NCBI RefSeq assembly: GCF_003479425.1
Contig: NZ_QUHC01000005.1
Location: 1 to 64,000, forward strand
Direction: 5' to 3'
DNA length: 64,000 nucleotides
Source: Odoribacter sp. AF15-53
Lineage (GTDB): Bacteria; Bacteroidota; Bacteroidia; Bacteroidales; Marinifilaceae
Shown here in pieces: positions 34,890 to 44,215 of this stretch. The translations under genes were made by a program, and so were the position numbers. The notes under the pieces were generated by a model that saw only the letters and a list, made by a program, of their open reading frames with translations, searched no databases and was not told the origin of the DNA. Positions within the stretch are counted from its first letter, which is position 1. Each line of letters opens with the position of its first letter.

Positions 34890-37800
34890 ATGAAAAAAAA
34901 TCGTGATTTGGGGCTTTATCCCCCCAGATGGCTAAAAAAATTTCTATTAATCATGCGAATAACAGGGATTTTATGTTTAGTGTGCGTGATGCATGTATCG
35001 GCTGCGGTATATTCGCAAACGGCCCATATTAACTTGAAAATGAAGGATGCCACGATCGAACAGGTCTTGAACAAGATTTCCGAATCGACGAAGATGGATT
35101 TCTTTTATAGCAACTCGAAGATCGACGTGTCGAAACGGGTAAACGTAAACTTCGCCGATGTCTCGCTGGAAGATGCCTTGCGGATGATATTCAAGGGGTA
35201 TGACGTGAAATTCGAGATTAACGACAATTTCGTAGTGATTCACTACGTGCGTCCGCTGGCTGTTGCTGATACATTGAAGAAAATCACGGTGACAGGTACC
35301 GTGAAGGATGTGGACGGGATGACCTTGCCGGGAGTGACGATTCAAGTGAAAGGAACAACGCTAGGTTTTACGACCAATGTCGAGGGTAAGTTCGATTTCG
35401 ATTTACCGAAGCGGGATGGTCTCGTGTTAATCTTCTCGTTCGTGGGCTACCAGAAGCAAGAAATTGCACTAAAAAAGGATAACAAACCGTTGATGATCGT
35501 GATGAAGAATGATATGGCAGAGATAGACGAGGTGGTGGTGACGGGTATCTTCAACAAGCCGAAAGAGAGTTTCACGGGTGCGGTGACTTATATTACCAAA
35601 GAGGATATCATGAATTACGGTAACCGGAATCTGTTGCAGACATTGAATAATATCGACCCGGCTTTCGTGATCCGGGAAAGTAACACGTACGGGTCGAATC
35701 CGAACGTGTTGCCGGAGATTCAGATTCGGGGTATTTCCGGGTTGCCGGACATCACGAACTTGCAGACGTATGCCCGTGCCGAGTTGAACCAACCGTTGTT
35801 TGTGCTGGACGGTTTCGAGGTAACGTTGGAGCGGGTGATGGACCTGAACCCGTCGGACGTTGAATCGGTGACGATATTGAAAGATGCGAGTTCCACGGCG
35901 CTCTACGGTTCACGGGGAGCGAACGGGGTGGTGGTAATTACTTCGACGAAACCTCGTCAAGGTAAATTGCGGGTTTCCGTTTCTGCAGGATTGAACGTGG
36001 AGATTCCCGATTTGTCCAGCTATAATTTGTTGGATGCGCAGGAAAAGTTGGATTTGGAGGTGCGTGCGGGATTGTATAATAGTGCGGAACGCATGGAATT
36101 GTATAGACAGAACGTGAGAGCGATAGCCGAGGGGGTAGATACTTATTGGATCGGTAAACCGGTACGGACGGGTGTCGGGCAGAATTATAACTTGGATTTC
36201 GGGGGTGGCGACGAGCAATTCCGTTACACGATGAATTTGTCATACAATGGTGTGGCGGGAGCTATGAAAGGATCTTATCGGAATAATTTTAACGGGACGT
36301 TAAGTATTAGTTATTTGCTCAGACAATTCCGTTTTATGAATACTTTTTCTTTGGGAATGAATAATTCCGAAGATAGTCCGTACGGGACCTTTTCTGATTA
36401 CGTTTCGTTGAATCCTTATTGGAATCCTTACGATGAAGAAGGGCGATTAGTGAAATCTTTCACGACGTTCGGTTCTTCCACGAGTACGTCGCCTATTGCG
36501 AATCCCTTGTGGGAAGGGTCTATCAACAAGTTCGACAAAGATAAATATACTAATATAAGAAATACCTTCCGTGTCGAGTGGGATGTTGCGAAAGGGTTGA
36601 AATTATCCACGAATTTCGGGTATACCAGTCAAACGGATCGGGAAGACCGTTTTGTCCCGAAATCCAGTAATGAGTTTAATAACACGTCGGATCCCGATGC
36701 TATGGGAAGTTATACTTGGGGATATCGCGAGATGCGTTCGTGGCAATTGGGGCTTACGACTAGTTACGGCAATACGTTCGGACGACATAGCGTGTTTGTC
36801 GGATTGGACGGGAGTTTGTACGACACGAAAAGTTTAGGTTATTCTTTATGGGTGAGGGGGTTCGCTAACGATAAACTGACCGATATTTCCAATGCGGCGG
36901 GCTTTGCCACCGAGCGTCCGACGGCCACCGACACGCAGAGCCGTCGGGTGGGATTCACGGCGACAGGTAACTATAATTATGACAGCCGTTACTTCGTCGA
37001 TTTCTCTTATCGTTTGGACGGGTCTTCTTCCTTTGGTTCCTTGAATCGTTTTGCTCCGTTCTGGTCTTTGGGTTTCGGTTATACGATTAGTCAGGAGAAC
37101 TTCGTTCAAGAAAACTTACCTTGGATGAATTTGCTGCGTTTGCGCTATTCTTACGGGGTAACCAGTGCTCTGCCGAGTAACCCTTACCAGGCTTTGACGA
37201 CGTACGAGTACGACCGGGATCAGCGGTATAATGGCGATATGGGAGCCACGCTGATGGGTATCGGGAACGAGAAGCTGCGTTGGCAGGATACCTACCAGCA
37301 TAATATAGGTCTGGACCTGACCTTGTTCAACGAGATTTTGTCTATTCAGGGTAACTATTACCGGAAGGAGACAAAAAATTACATCTCAAGCGTGGGGTTA
37401 ACCTATTCACACGGGTTTTCAAGCTATATGGAGAATGTCGGGACACTTCGGAACGTGGGTGGAGAGTTGAATCTTTCCGTAAATTTGTTGCGGAACCAGA
37501 ATATCATGTGGTCGGTACGGGGAGCCATGTCTTGGAACGAGAACAAGATCGTGTCGCTTTCCGATGAGATGAAACGCCAGATTGAGGATGACGTGAATAA
37601 CCAAAGTGCCTCCAGCACTTATTTACAATACCGGGAAGGAGAATCAATGGATGCCATATACGCGCATATTTCGCCGGGAGTAGATGTTGCCACGGGAGAG
37701 GTGCTTTACGTGGATCGTAACGGGCGGGTCTCTTCGACTCTTGATGTACGTGCCAAGTATAAGGTCGGTAACGAAGTGCCGAAAGTGAACGCTCGTTTCA

Positions 37801-38228
37801 GCACGATGTTCCGTTATAAATCGTTTTCGGTGAATACCGGTTTCGAGTTGCGGTTAGGTGGCCAAAAATTGAACTCTACCTTATTGAATAAAGTGGAGAA
37901 TGCCTATCCGCAGGTGAATGTCGATAAGCGTGTATTGACCGAACGTTGGGAAAAACCGGGTGACGTGACCCGTTACAAAGGGTTGGCAAATACTCAGAAT
38001 ACCCCGGCAATCGATCGTTTCGTGATGGACGAATCGACTTTTATCTGGCGGAATATCAACATACAATATGATTTCCCGCGGCGGATGTGTAAATACTTGG
38101 GAATGGAACGGTTAAGCCTGTCAGCCAGTATGATGGATCTATTGTACCTTTCCACGATCGAGCAAGAACGGGGAACAGCTTATCCCTTTTCTGTGAAGCC
38201 GTCGTTTTCAATATCATGTACCTTCTAA
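34890..38228 (+). CDS. STN-domain SusC/RagA TonB-dependent transporter (operon A)
   Basis: An 1112-residue protein. After the signal peptide (cleavage near AAVYSQ) comes an STN signalling domain (about 45-115: INLKMKDATIEQVLNKISE ... FVVIHY). A CarboxypepD_reg-like domain follows (about 128-200), then the plug (EIDEVVVTGIFNKPKESFTG ... LYGSRGANGVVVITS) and the barrel. The STN domain lets ligand binding be reported to FecR. It pairs with SusD 16 bp downstream. The ligand is unknown. Confidence 0.95.
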   Translation: MKKNRDLGLYPPRWLKKFLLIMRITGILCLVCVMHVSAAVYSQTAHINLKMKDATIEQVLNKISESTKMDFFYSNSKIDVSKRVNVNFADVSLEDALRMIFKGYDVKFEINDNFVVIHYVRPLAVADTLKKITVTGTVKDVDGMTLPGVTIQVKGTTLGFTTNVEGKFDFDLPKRDGLVLIFSFVGYQKQEIALKKDNKPLMIVMKNDMAEIDEVVVTGIFNKPKESFTGAVTYITKEDIMNYGNRNLLQTLNNIDPAFVIRESNTYGSNPNVLPEIQIRGISGLPDITNLQTYARAELNQPLFVLDGFEVTLERVMDLNPSDVESVTILKDASSTALYGSRGANGVVVITSTKPRQGKLRVSVSAGLNVEIPDLSSYNLLDAQEKLDLEVRAGLYNSAERMELYRQNVRAIAEGVDTYWIGKPVRTGVGQNYNLDFGGGDEQFRYTMNLSYNGVAGAMKGSYRNNFNGTLSISYLLRQFRFMNTFSLGMNNSEDSPYGTFSDYVSLNPYWNPYDEEGRLVKSFTTFGSSTSTSPIANPLWEGSINKFDKDKYTNIRNTFRVEWDVAKGLKLSTNFGYTSQTDREDRFVPKSSNEFNNTSDPDAMGSYTWGYREMRSWQLGLTTSYGNTFGRHSVFVGLDGSLYDTKSLGYSLWVRGFANDKLTDISNAAGFATERPTATDTQSRRVGFTATGNYNYDSRYFVDFSYRLDGSSSFGSLNRFAPFWSLGFGYTISQENFVQENLPWMNLLRLRYSYGVTSALPSNPYQALTTYEYDRDQRYNGDMGATLMGIGNEKLRWQDTYQHNIGLDLTLFNEILSIQGNYYRKETKNYISSVGLTYSHGFSSYMENVGTLRNVGGELNLSVNLLRNQNIMWSVRGAMSWNENKIVSLSDEMKRQIEDDVNNQSASSTYLQYREGESMDAIYAHISPGVDVATGEVLYVDRNGRVSSTLDVRAKYKVGNEVPKVNARFSTMFRYKSFSVNTGFELRLGGQKLNSTLLNKVENAYPQVNVDKRVLTERWEKPGDVTRYKGLANTQNTPAIDRFVMDESTFIWRNINIQYDFPRRMCKYLGMERLSLSASMMDLLYLSTIEQERGTAYPFSVKPSFSISCTF

Positions 38229-38244
38229 CTAATTTGAACGCTTT

Positions 38245-39639
38245 ATGAAAAAGATAAGGAATTTATTAGTACTATCCTGCGTGCTACTCGGATTGTCGGG
38301 TTGCTCGGATTGGTTGACGATTCAACCGGAGACACAAATAACGGAAGAGGATATGTTCAAGACACAGGGAGGCTTTTATGATGCCCTTACCGGTTGTTAT
38401 GTCCTGATGCGGAATAATTATTCTCCGGACGGGGTCATGGTGCTTGGGGCCACGGAATACATGGCCAATTTGTGGTACACGAATGTACAAAGCGGTACGT
38501 CCTACGAGTATGTAATACATAATTACCGGGCTGACCTGGTGGATAAGACGTTGTCCCAGTTGTTCCTGAATCAATACGAGATCATTGCTAACACGAATAA
38601 CCTGTTGGAACATATAGACGCCCAAGATAACGTGTTATCGAGCGGGGAACGGGATTTATACAAGGGAGAAGTCCTGGGTTTACGGGCTTTTATCCATTTT
38701 GATCTGATCCGTCTGTGGGGGCCGATGCCGACTCAGGTAAACGAGAATTATTTGTATTTACCTTACGCATTGACCGTGCAATTGGAGAATCACCCGTATT
38801 CCAATTATCGGAATTATATGACTCAGCTTTGTGCGGATTTGGATTCAGCCGAGTTGTTGCTGCAACGCGTGGATCCCGCCGTGGCTGGTAATGCATATCA
38901 GTCTACTTATGGGTCTTATCGCAAGAACCGGATGAACTATTACGCCGTGCTGGGATTGCAGGCCCGGGTGCATTTGTGGTTGGGTGAACGTGAAGAGGCT
39001 TTGCGTTATGCCCGGTTAGTACGGGATGCTGTCAACGAGAGTGGCAGCAAGGTGTTCTCTTTGGGGACGCAGAGTGATTTGAACCGGTATGACCGGGTGC
39101 TGTATTCTTCGGAACAGTTGTTCGGGGTGAGCCTTGAAGAGTTTGCGGATAATTTGGTCGCGGACGGGAATACGCCGTCCTTTTCACAAACGACGGCTAG
39201 GCTAACTGATTTGTTTCCTTCCCGGGACATTCGTTCTCAGTTGTGGTATGCGGCGAGAGGGGATAATCGCTCTCCGAATAAATACGGCAATATGGCTTCG
39301 TATGACACGGAGACCCCGGCTCCGAATTTTAGCGTGCCGTTAATCCGCTTGTCCGAAATGTACCTGATCATAGCCGAATGTGCCGACCTGACAGAGGCAA
39401 ACACGGCGTACACGGAATTCTTGGCAGCCAGGGGACTGGAGACCACGGAGCTGACAGAAGCCAACCGGGAAGGGATACTTCAATTGGAATACTTGAAAGA
39501 GTTTTACGGCGAGGGACAAATGTTCTACGTGTATAAGCGTTTGGGGACGGTGACCATGCGTTGGTCCGAACGGGCGAACGGGGTGGACGATTACGTGCTG
39601 CCATTGCCGTCACGAGAGTTAAGTACGACTGAAAATTAA
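38245..39639 (+). CDS. SusD/RagB lipoprotein (operon A)
   Basis: A 464-residue surface lipoprotein (lipobox LGLSGC). It begins SDWLTIQPETQITEEDMFKTQGGFYDALTGCY, a usual SusD opening, and has TPR-like helices with LRAFIHFDLIRLWGPMP. The later block VPLIRLSEMYLIIAECAD is shared with the family. The C-terminal part is somewhat shorter than in the other SusDs of this window. It binds the substrate over the SusC barrel. Confidence 0.93.
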   Translation: MKKIRNLLVLSCVLLGLSGCSDWLTIQPETQITEEDMFKTQGGFYDALTGCYVLMRNNYSPDGVMVLGATEYMANLWYTNVQSGTSYEYVIHNYRADLVDKTLSQLFLNQYEIIANTNNLLEHIDAQDNVLSSGERDLYKGEVLGLRAFIHFDLIRLWGPMPTQVNENYLYLPYALTVQLENHPYSNYRNYMTQLCADLDSAELLLQRVDPAVAGNAYQSTYGSYRKNRMNYYAVLGLQARVHLWLGEREEALRYARLVRDAVNESGSKVFSLGTQSDLNRYDRVLYSSEQLFGVSLEEFADNLVADGNTPSFSQTTARLTDLFPSRDIRSQLWYAARGDNRSPNKYGNMASYDTETPAPNFSVPLIRLSEMYLIIAECADLTEANTAYTEFLAARGLETTELTEANREGILQLEYLKEFYGEGQMFYVYKRLGTVTMRWSERANGVDDYVLPLPSRELSTTEN

Positions 39640-39659
39640 TAAAGAAAGGAACGATTTAT

Positions 39660-40484
39660 ATGATACGTGCACTAATATTATCCTTGTGTGTGGCCTTTTG
39701 TTGTGTGGCCTGCGAGGAAACGTTGCCCGATTATGGTAGCGGTTGGAGAGGAGTTCAATTTGTTTTGGATGAAACATCTCTTAATCCCAACGTTTATAGT
39801 TATTCGTTTGTCGGGAAAGATGAGAGTTTGACGAGAGACACAGTATGGTTGACGGTACGTTCGCAGGGATTGATGCCGGAGAAAACTAGCCGGATTAAGC
39901 TGGAACAGTACGAGGGACGGGAATGGCAATTCGTTTATGGAGACGATGGTTTGGTCATCGACTCCATCTTGCGGGTGATTCCTTGTCAAGCAGAAGCGGG
40001 CGTGCATTACGTTTCGTTTGATGACGGGCAACTAGCCGGGTATCTGGCTTTGGAACCGGGAGAATTGGAAGCCCGGATCCCTGTCGTAGTGCTACGTGAC
40101 GAGTCTTTGCGCGACACGACATACACGCTTTTTTTCCGTATCGTAAATTCGGAAGATTTGATGGCCGGGGATGAAGCCCATTGTAACATCGAGCTGAGAA
40201 TTGCGGATTGTATCTCTAAACCGAGTGCGTGGGACGATTGGTTTTTTGCCGGGCCGTGGAGTCGTGTGAAGCATGAATTCATGATCCGGGTGACCGGGGA
40301 GGATTGGGATAACGAGTTGATCAATTCCTTGGATCGGTATGATCGGAACTATTATCTGTATGTTTTTAACCGGGAGTTAAAAGCGGAGAATGCGGAGCGG
40401 GCAGAACAGGGATTACCACCTTTGAGAGAGAATCCCGACGATCCCAATTCGGAGTTGACATTCCCCACCGTGGCTTATTGGTAA
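39660..40484 (+). CDS. DUF4843 domain lipoprotein (operon A)
   Basis: A 274-residue lipoprotein (lipobox CCVAC). It is a beta-sandwich protein with VWLTVRSQGLMPEKTSRIKLEQ and RIPVVVLRDESLRDTTYTLFFRIVNSEDL, a pattern seen in DUF4843 proteins that follow susD in many Bacteroidetes operons. It is probably a surface accessory that helps ligand capture. It starts 20 bp after susD. Confidence 0.75.
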   Translation: MIRALILSLCVAFCCVACEETLPDYGSGWRGVQFVLDETSLNPNVYSYSFVGKDESLTRDTVWLTVRSQGLMPEKTSRIKLEQYEGREWQFVYGDDGLVIDSILRVIPCQAEAGVHYVSFDDGQLAGYLALEPGELEARIPVVVLRDESLRDTTYTLFFRIVNSEDLMAGDEAHCNIELRIADCISKPSAWDDWFFAGPWSRVKHEFMIRVTGEDWDNELINSLDRYDRNYYLYVFNRELKAENAERAEQGLPPLRENPDDPNSELTFPTVAYW

Positions 40485-40503
40485 ATGATAAAAAAGAAAA
40501 GAT

Positions 40504-42087
40504 ATGAAATATATATATTATTTAATGACAGTCCTGGTGGTGGGACTCTTGTTTTCAGCTTGTTATGACAAGGAAAACACCATCCGTCGCTTACCGGATC
40601 TGGTGATCGGGAATGTTGCTAGCGGTTCGGTGAAAACCGGAGAGCCGATTGAAATTACCCCCACGTGTACGATGGGAGGTGAGGAAGTGGAATGTACTTA
40701 CAACTGGTATCGTTATCACGGTTCATTGGCAGAATTGATCTCCGAGGAAGCCAGTCTGGAGTGGCGGGTGGATACGATCGGTTCGGTAACCTTGCAAGTA
40801 GAAGCGACTCACGTGGAGACGGGGATACAGTCTCTTCTCTCGTTTACCTACACGATTGTTCCCCGGATAGACCGGGGCTGGTTGATCCTGAAAGAGACAT
40901 CGGACGGGAACACGGATATGGATGTTTCATTGGTACAAGCGAATGGAACTGAATTTGCAACCGACGTGCTGTCGTTGGCCTTAGGTCAACCGATGCGAGG
41001 TCGGCCGGTATCGGTACTTAGCACGGATAATTATATGTGGTATAATCCGGAGACGGGAAGTGCCGAGAATTATCAAGTGTGTCTGACTCCCGTGAGCGAA
41101 AAAGAGATTCTGATGTATCGGGTCGCTGACGAGAAAGTGTTGGTGAGGAACGAGGATTTGTTTTTCGAGGTCCCGGATTTCGCCTCCGGTAGTATCGAGG
41201 CTTATATGAAGCTGTCAAATAACGCGAGCTTGATACATGACGGACGGGCTCATTTGATGCAACAAGGTACGGCGGCTTTTATGCCTGCGCTCTTGGGTAA
41301 TTATCATCTTGCTCCTTACCAGGTTTGTTATGGATACAGCAACCCGATGTTGGTGTACGACGAGCTGAATTCCTCTTTCGGGTTACTCCAATCTTCGAGT
41401 AACATGTCCACGGTGATGGAGATAAAGTATTTTGATAATGCTTACAGGGACCTTGACGAGTTACGAATTTCTCCGAGCGGCATGAATGCCGATCTGATCT
41501 ATATGGGACAAACGGACGGGAGTATCGATCCGGAACATTTAACAAATTACGGGACGGCCTATGCCTTGATGCAAAAAAAGGATGATCGGGATAATCTGTT
41601 ATTGTACGGGTTGACTTCTTATGAGTGGTATACAGGGGCTTACAGTCCGATCCGGTTTGCCCGCACGATACCTGTGTCCCGTTGCGAGGCCTTTGCTACG
41701 GCTGATTTTTACACGATGCATCAGACGAGAAACCAAATCTATTTTATCAAGGATAACCAACTTTCTTACTATGACATAGATGACGACACGTTCGTGATGA
41801 ACATTCACACGTTCGAGGGTGAGGTGACCTATTGCAAGTATATTGCGAATAACTATGATTATAATGAATCCTCTTGGAGCGGCCCGTTATATGATAGTCG
41901 TTTTGACCGGTTATTGGTGGCAACTTCCTCCGGGACAGGTTACACGATACATTCTTTTAATTGGTTTGTAAATGGTGGTTTAACCTTGGTGCCGGATTTG
42001 GAGATGAGAGGTGAAGGAAAGGTGCGTTTTATGTTGTGGTATACCTCTAATTGGAGGCTCTTCAATAATATTTATAGATATAGTTAG
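40504..42087 (+). CDS. PKD-like family lipoprotein (operon A)
   Basis: A 527-residue lipoprotein (lipobox LFSAC). An N-terminal Ig/PKD-like segment (IEITPTCTMGGEEVECTYNWYRY, about 48-75) precedes a larger beta-rich region, perhaps a propeller, with repeated short Tyr/Asp-rich strands (RGWLILKETSDGNTDMDV, VYDELNSSFGLLQSSS, DNQLSYYDIDDDTF). The gene order SusC-SusD-DUF4843-PKD-like is a recurrent Bacteroidetes arrangement. It is a surface-exposed, ligand-binding accessory by inference. Confidence 0.72.
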   Translation: MKYIYYLMTVLVVGLLFSACYDKENTIRRLPDLVIGNVASGSVKTGEPIEITPTCTMGGEEVECTYNWYRYHGSLAELISEEASLEWRVDTIGSVTLQVEATHVETGIQSLLSFTYTIVPRIDRGWLILKETSDGNTDMDVSLVQANGTEFATDVLSLALGQPMRGRPVSVLSTDNYMWYNPETGSAENYQVCLTPVSEKEILMYRVADEKVLVRNEDLFFEVPDFASGSIEAYMKLSNNASLIHDGRAHLMQQGTAAFMPALLGNYHLAPYQVCYGYSNPMLVYDELNSSFGLLQSSSNMSTVMEIKYFDNAYRDLDELRISPSGMNADLIYMGQTDGSIDPEHLTNYGTAYALMQKKDDRDNLLLYGLTSYEWYTGAYSPIRFARTIPVSRCEAFATADFYTMHQTRNQIYFIKDNQLSYYDIDDDTFVMNIHTFEGEVTYCKYIANNYDYNESSWSGPLYDSRFDRLLVATSSGTGYTIHSFNWFVNGGLTLVPDLEMRGEGKVRFMLWYTSNWRLFNNIYRYS

Positions 42088-42094
42088 TCTTGTC

Positions 42095-42131
42095 GGAACG
42101 ACTCCCTAGGGTGCGTGCGGGAGTCGTTTCC
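42095..42131 (+). terminator. Hairpin between PKD-like and thioredoxin genes
   Basis: AACGACTCCC (42097-42106) and GGGAGTCGTT (42119-42128) form a 10-bp stem, followed by a short T stretch. It is probably a partial terminator that lowers expression of the downstream thioredoxin-protease genes. Confidence 0.6.
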
Positions 42132-42148
42132 ATTTAAAATTTGCAAAG

Positions 42149-43237
42149 ATGAAAAAGATTTTATTTGCTGTTGTGGCATTTTGCATGCTGCAAGCGGGGG
42201 CTTTTGCCCAAACGAATTTTGAAGAATTAACCTTGGAGAAGGCTTTGGAAAAAGCAAAAGTCGGAAATAAACTGGTATTCGTGGACACGTATACCTCGTG
42301 GTGCATGCCTTGTAAATACATGGCGAATACCATATTCCCTCAAAAAGAGATGGGAGATTTCTTGAATTCCCGGTTCGTGTGCGTGAAGTATAACACGGAA
42401 GAGGGGGAAGGAAGCGAGATCATGAAGCGATACGGGATTTCAGCCTTCCCGACGTTCTTGATCTTGACACCCGACGGGGAAGTCCGGCACAAGATTGTTG
42501 GGGGAAGCGAGGCCACTGCGGATTTTATCAAGCGGGTGGCGGAAGGATTGGACGAGGATACGGCGCTCGGAACGCTTACCCGGAAATATGAAGCAGGAGA
42601 ACGGGATGTGTTTTTCTTGGCGAAATATGCGAAGGCTCTGTTGACGATTGATGATCCGAAGGTGTTGGAGATTGCCGGGTTGTTAATCGAGAACCTGAAC
42701 GATGCGCAACGGGTGGACACGACTTTTTGGTTCGTGTACGAGCATCCGGCATTGACCCCAGTAGGTTCCCCGAACATGGAGTACCTGTTGGCCAACGCCG
42801 CTCGTTTCCAGAAGAGCGTGGGGAAAGAACGGGTGAATGAGAAAATCGCGACTGCTTTTGACGTGAAATTGACAAACATGATCACGGGGCGAGATCGTCA
42901 GAGTGGGCTGGAAGTTATTGATGCGATCGAGAAAGAGATGGAGGCTTATGAATTTCCGAGTAAGGAACGTTTGAAAATGTTTGCCGGAATAGCCCGTGCT
43001 CAGCGAGGGGGTGATATTGAAAAACTATTGGCAACATGCGAGAAGGATATCCCGCGCATTGAACATGAACATTTACTGGCAGTGTTTTTCCCGTTGTCAT
43101 TGACGATCAAACGCAACGGTAATGCTGACCAGCAAGCCCGGATTCTGGCTTTGGCGAAGAAACTTCTGGCGGAGACGACCAATGATAAATTCAAATTTTC
43201 ACTGGGGCAATTTATACCGTACGCGTTGGAAAAATAA
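42149..43237 (+). CDS. Periplasmic thioredoxin-family protein with CMPC active site
   Basis: A 362-residue exported protein (signal peptide ending AGAFAQ). The thioredoxin domain at about 25-130 starts FEELTLEKALEKAKVGNKLVFVDTYTSWCMPCKYM. The redox pair is Cys-Met-Pro-Cys rather than the usual CGPC. cis-Pro is in AFPTFLIL. A helical C-terminal region of about 220 residues follows. It is a paralogue of the proteins at 55533 and 56662. It probably handles disulfides of exported proteins. The following protease gene starts within 40 bp. Confidence 0.85.
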   Translation: MKKILFAVVAFCMLQAGAFAQTNFEELTLEKALEKAKVGNKLVFVDTYTSWCMPCKYMANTIFPQKEMGDFLNSRFVCVKYNTEEGEGSEIMKRYGISAFPTFLILTPDGEVRHKIVGGSEATADFIKRVAEGLDEDTALGTLTRKYEAGERDVFFLAKYAKALLTIDDPKVLEIAGLLIENLNDAQRVDTTFWFVYEHPALTPVGSPNMEYLLANAARFQKSVGKERVNEKIATAFDVKLTNMITGRDRQSGLEVIDAIEKEMEAYEFPSKERLKMFAGIARAQRGGDIEKLLATCEKDIPRIEHEHLLAVFFPLSLTIKRNGNADQQARILALAKKLLAETTNDKFKFSLGQFIPYALEK

Positions 43238-43273
43238 TTATGGAGGGAAATGTTGTTATTGTATGGATTTCAG

Positions 43274-44182
43274 ATGAAAAGATATTGTTTTAAATGGTTG
43301 AACATCGGCTTACTTGTCGTCCTTTTCGGGACGGCAAGGTGCCACGCACAAAAAGAGGTGGTTTACCGGGATTATGACCGGTTGGGTTGGGCTATTCTCG
43401 ACTCGTTGAAACGACCGGGTGCGGCTTCTTTATTCAAGGGTATGAGCTCGTTGAAACGGGAAACCCGGATGTTGCAGGAAAGTTCTCCCGTGGTGGTAAA
43501 GCCTCGTCCTGCCGGGAAGCGGAAATTGAAACCCGAAGAAATAATTAGTCAGAGACGGGAGAGCGTGTTAATGGTTTTCAAGTATACGCGGGCCACGACT
43601 CGCCCGGAAGCTATTATCCCTTGGGCGACGGCCGTCGTGCTAGCGGAGGATGGGGTATGCGTGACGAATTGCCACGTGCTATGGCAACTGATCGACACTT
43701 CGGCCCGGTTGGATTTGCGGGATAGCCTCCTGTTCGTGGCCACGGAAGCGGGAAGGGTGTATTCAATTACCTCGGTACTCGGTTATGACCGGAGCGGGGA
43801 TCTGGCTTTTTTCAAGATTGATCCCCGGGGCGATCGATTGATCCCGATGCCCCTCGGAAGTGATCTCCCGGCGGGAGCGAGCGTGCATCTCTTGGCCCAC
43901 CCGGCAGGATATCCTTATACCTACACGCACGGCAGGATATCCCGTACGTTTACAAAAGAAGCCGGAAATCCTTTTGGCAACCGGGTGGAGATCACGGCTG
44001 ATTTTGCCAAAGGTTCCAGCGGGGGCCCGATCATGGACGACCGGGGAAACATGATCGCCATGGTCTCTTGTCTTCACCCGATATTTTATGTCGATCAGCC
44101 TCCCTCCGATCGCCAGATGGGGATAAAAGAGTGTATCCCCGTGAGCTCTATCCTGCGATTGATGGGGAAAAATGGAGAATGA
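43274..44182 (+). CDS. Exported trypsin-like serine protease
   Basis: A 302-residue protein with a signal peptide (MKRYCFKWLNIGLLVVLFG ... CHAQ). ATG 43274 is chosen because an upstream ATG at 43250 would add eight residues before it. The chymotrypsin-fold catalytic residues are visible: His in VTNCHVLW, Asp in YDRSGDLAFFKID, and Ser in KGSSGGPIMD. There is no PDZ domain, unlike DegP. It acts in the periplasm or at the surface. Linkage with thioredoxin and TlpA-like genes suggests processing of disulfide-containing proteins. Confidence 0.87.
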   Translation: MKRYCFKWLNIGLLVVLFGTARCHAQKEVVYRDYDRLGWAILDSLKRPGAASLFKGMSSLKRETRMLQESSPVVVKPRPAGKRKLKPEEIISQRRESVLMVFKYTRATTRPEAIIPWATAVVLAEDGVCVTNCHVLWQLIDTSARLDLRDSLLFVATEAGRVYSITSVLGYDRSGDLAFFKIDPRGDRLIPMPLGSDLPAGASVHLLAHPAGYPYTYTHGRISRTFTKEAGNPFGNRVEITADFAKGSSGGPIMDDRGNMIAMVSCLHPIFYVDQPPSDRQMGIKECIPVSSILRLMGKNGE

Positions 44183-44215
44183 TTTTTGAATGAATGTTTG
44201 TAATGTATGTTTATC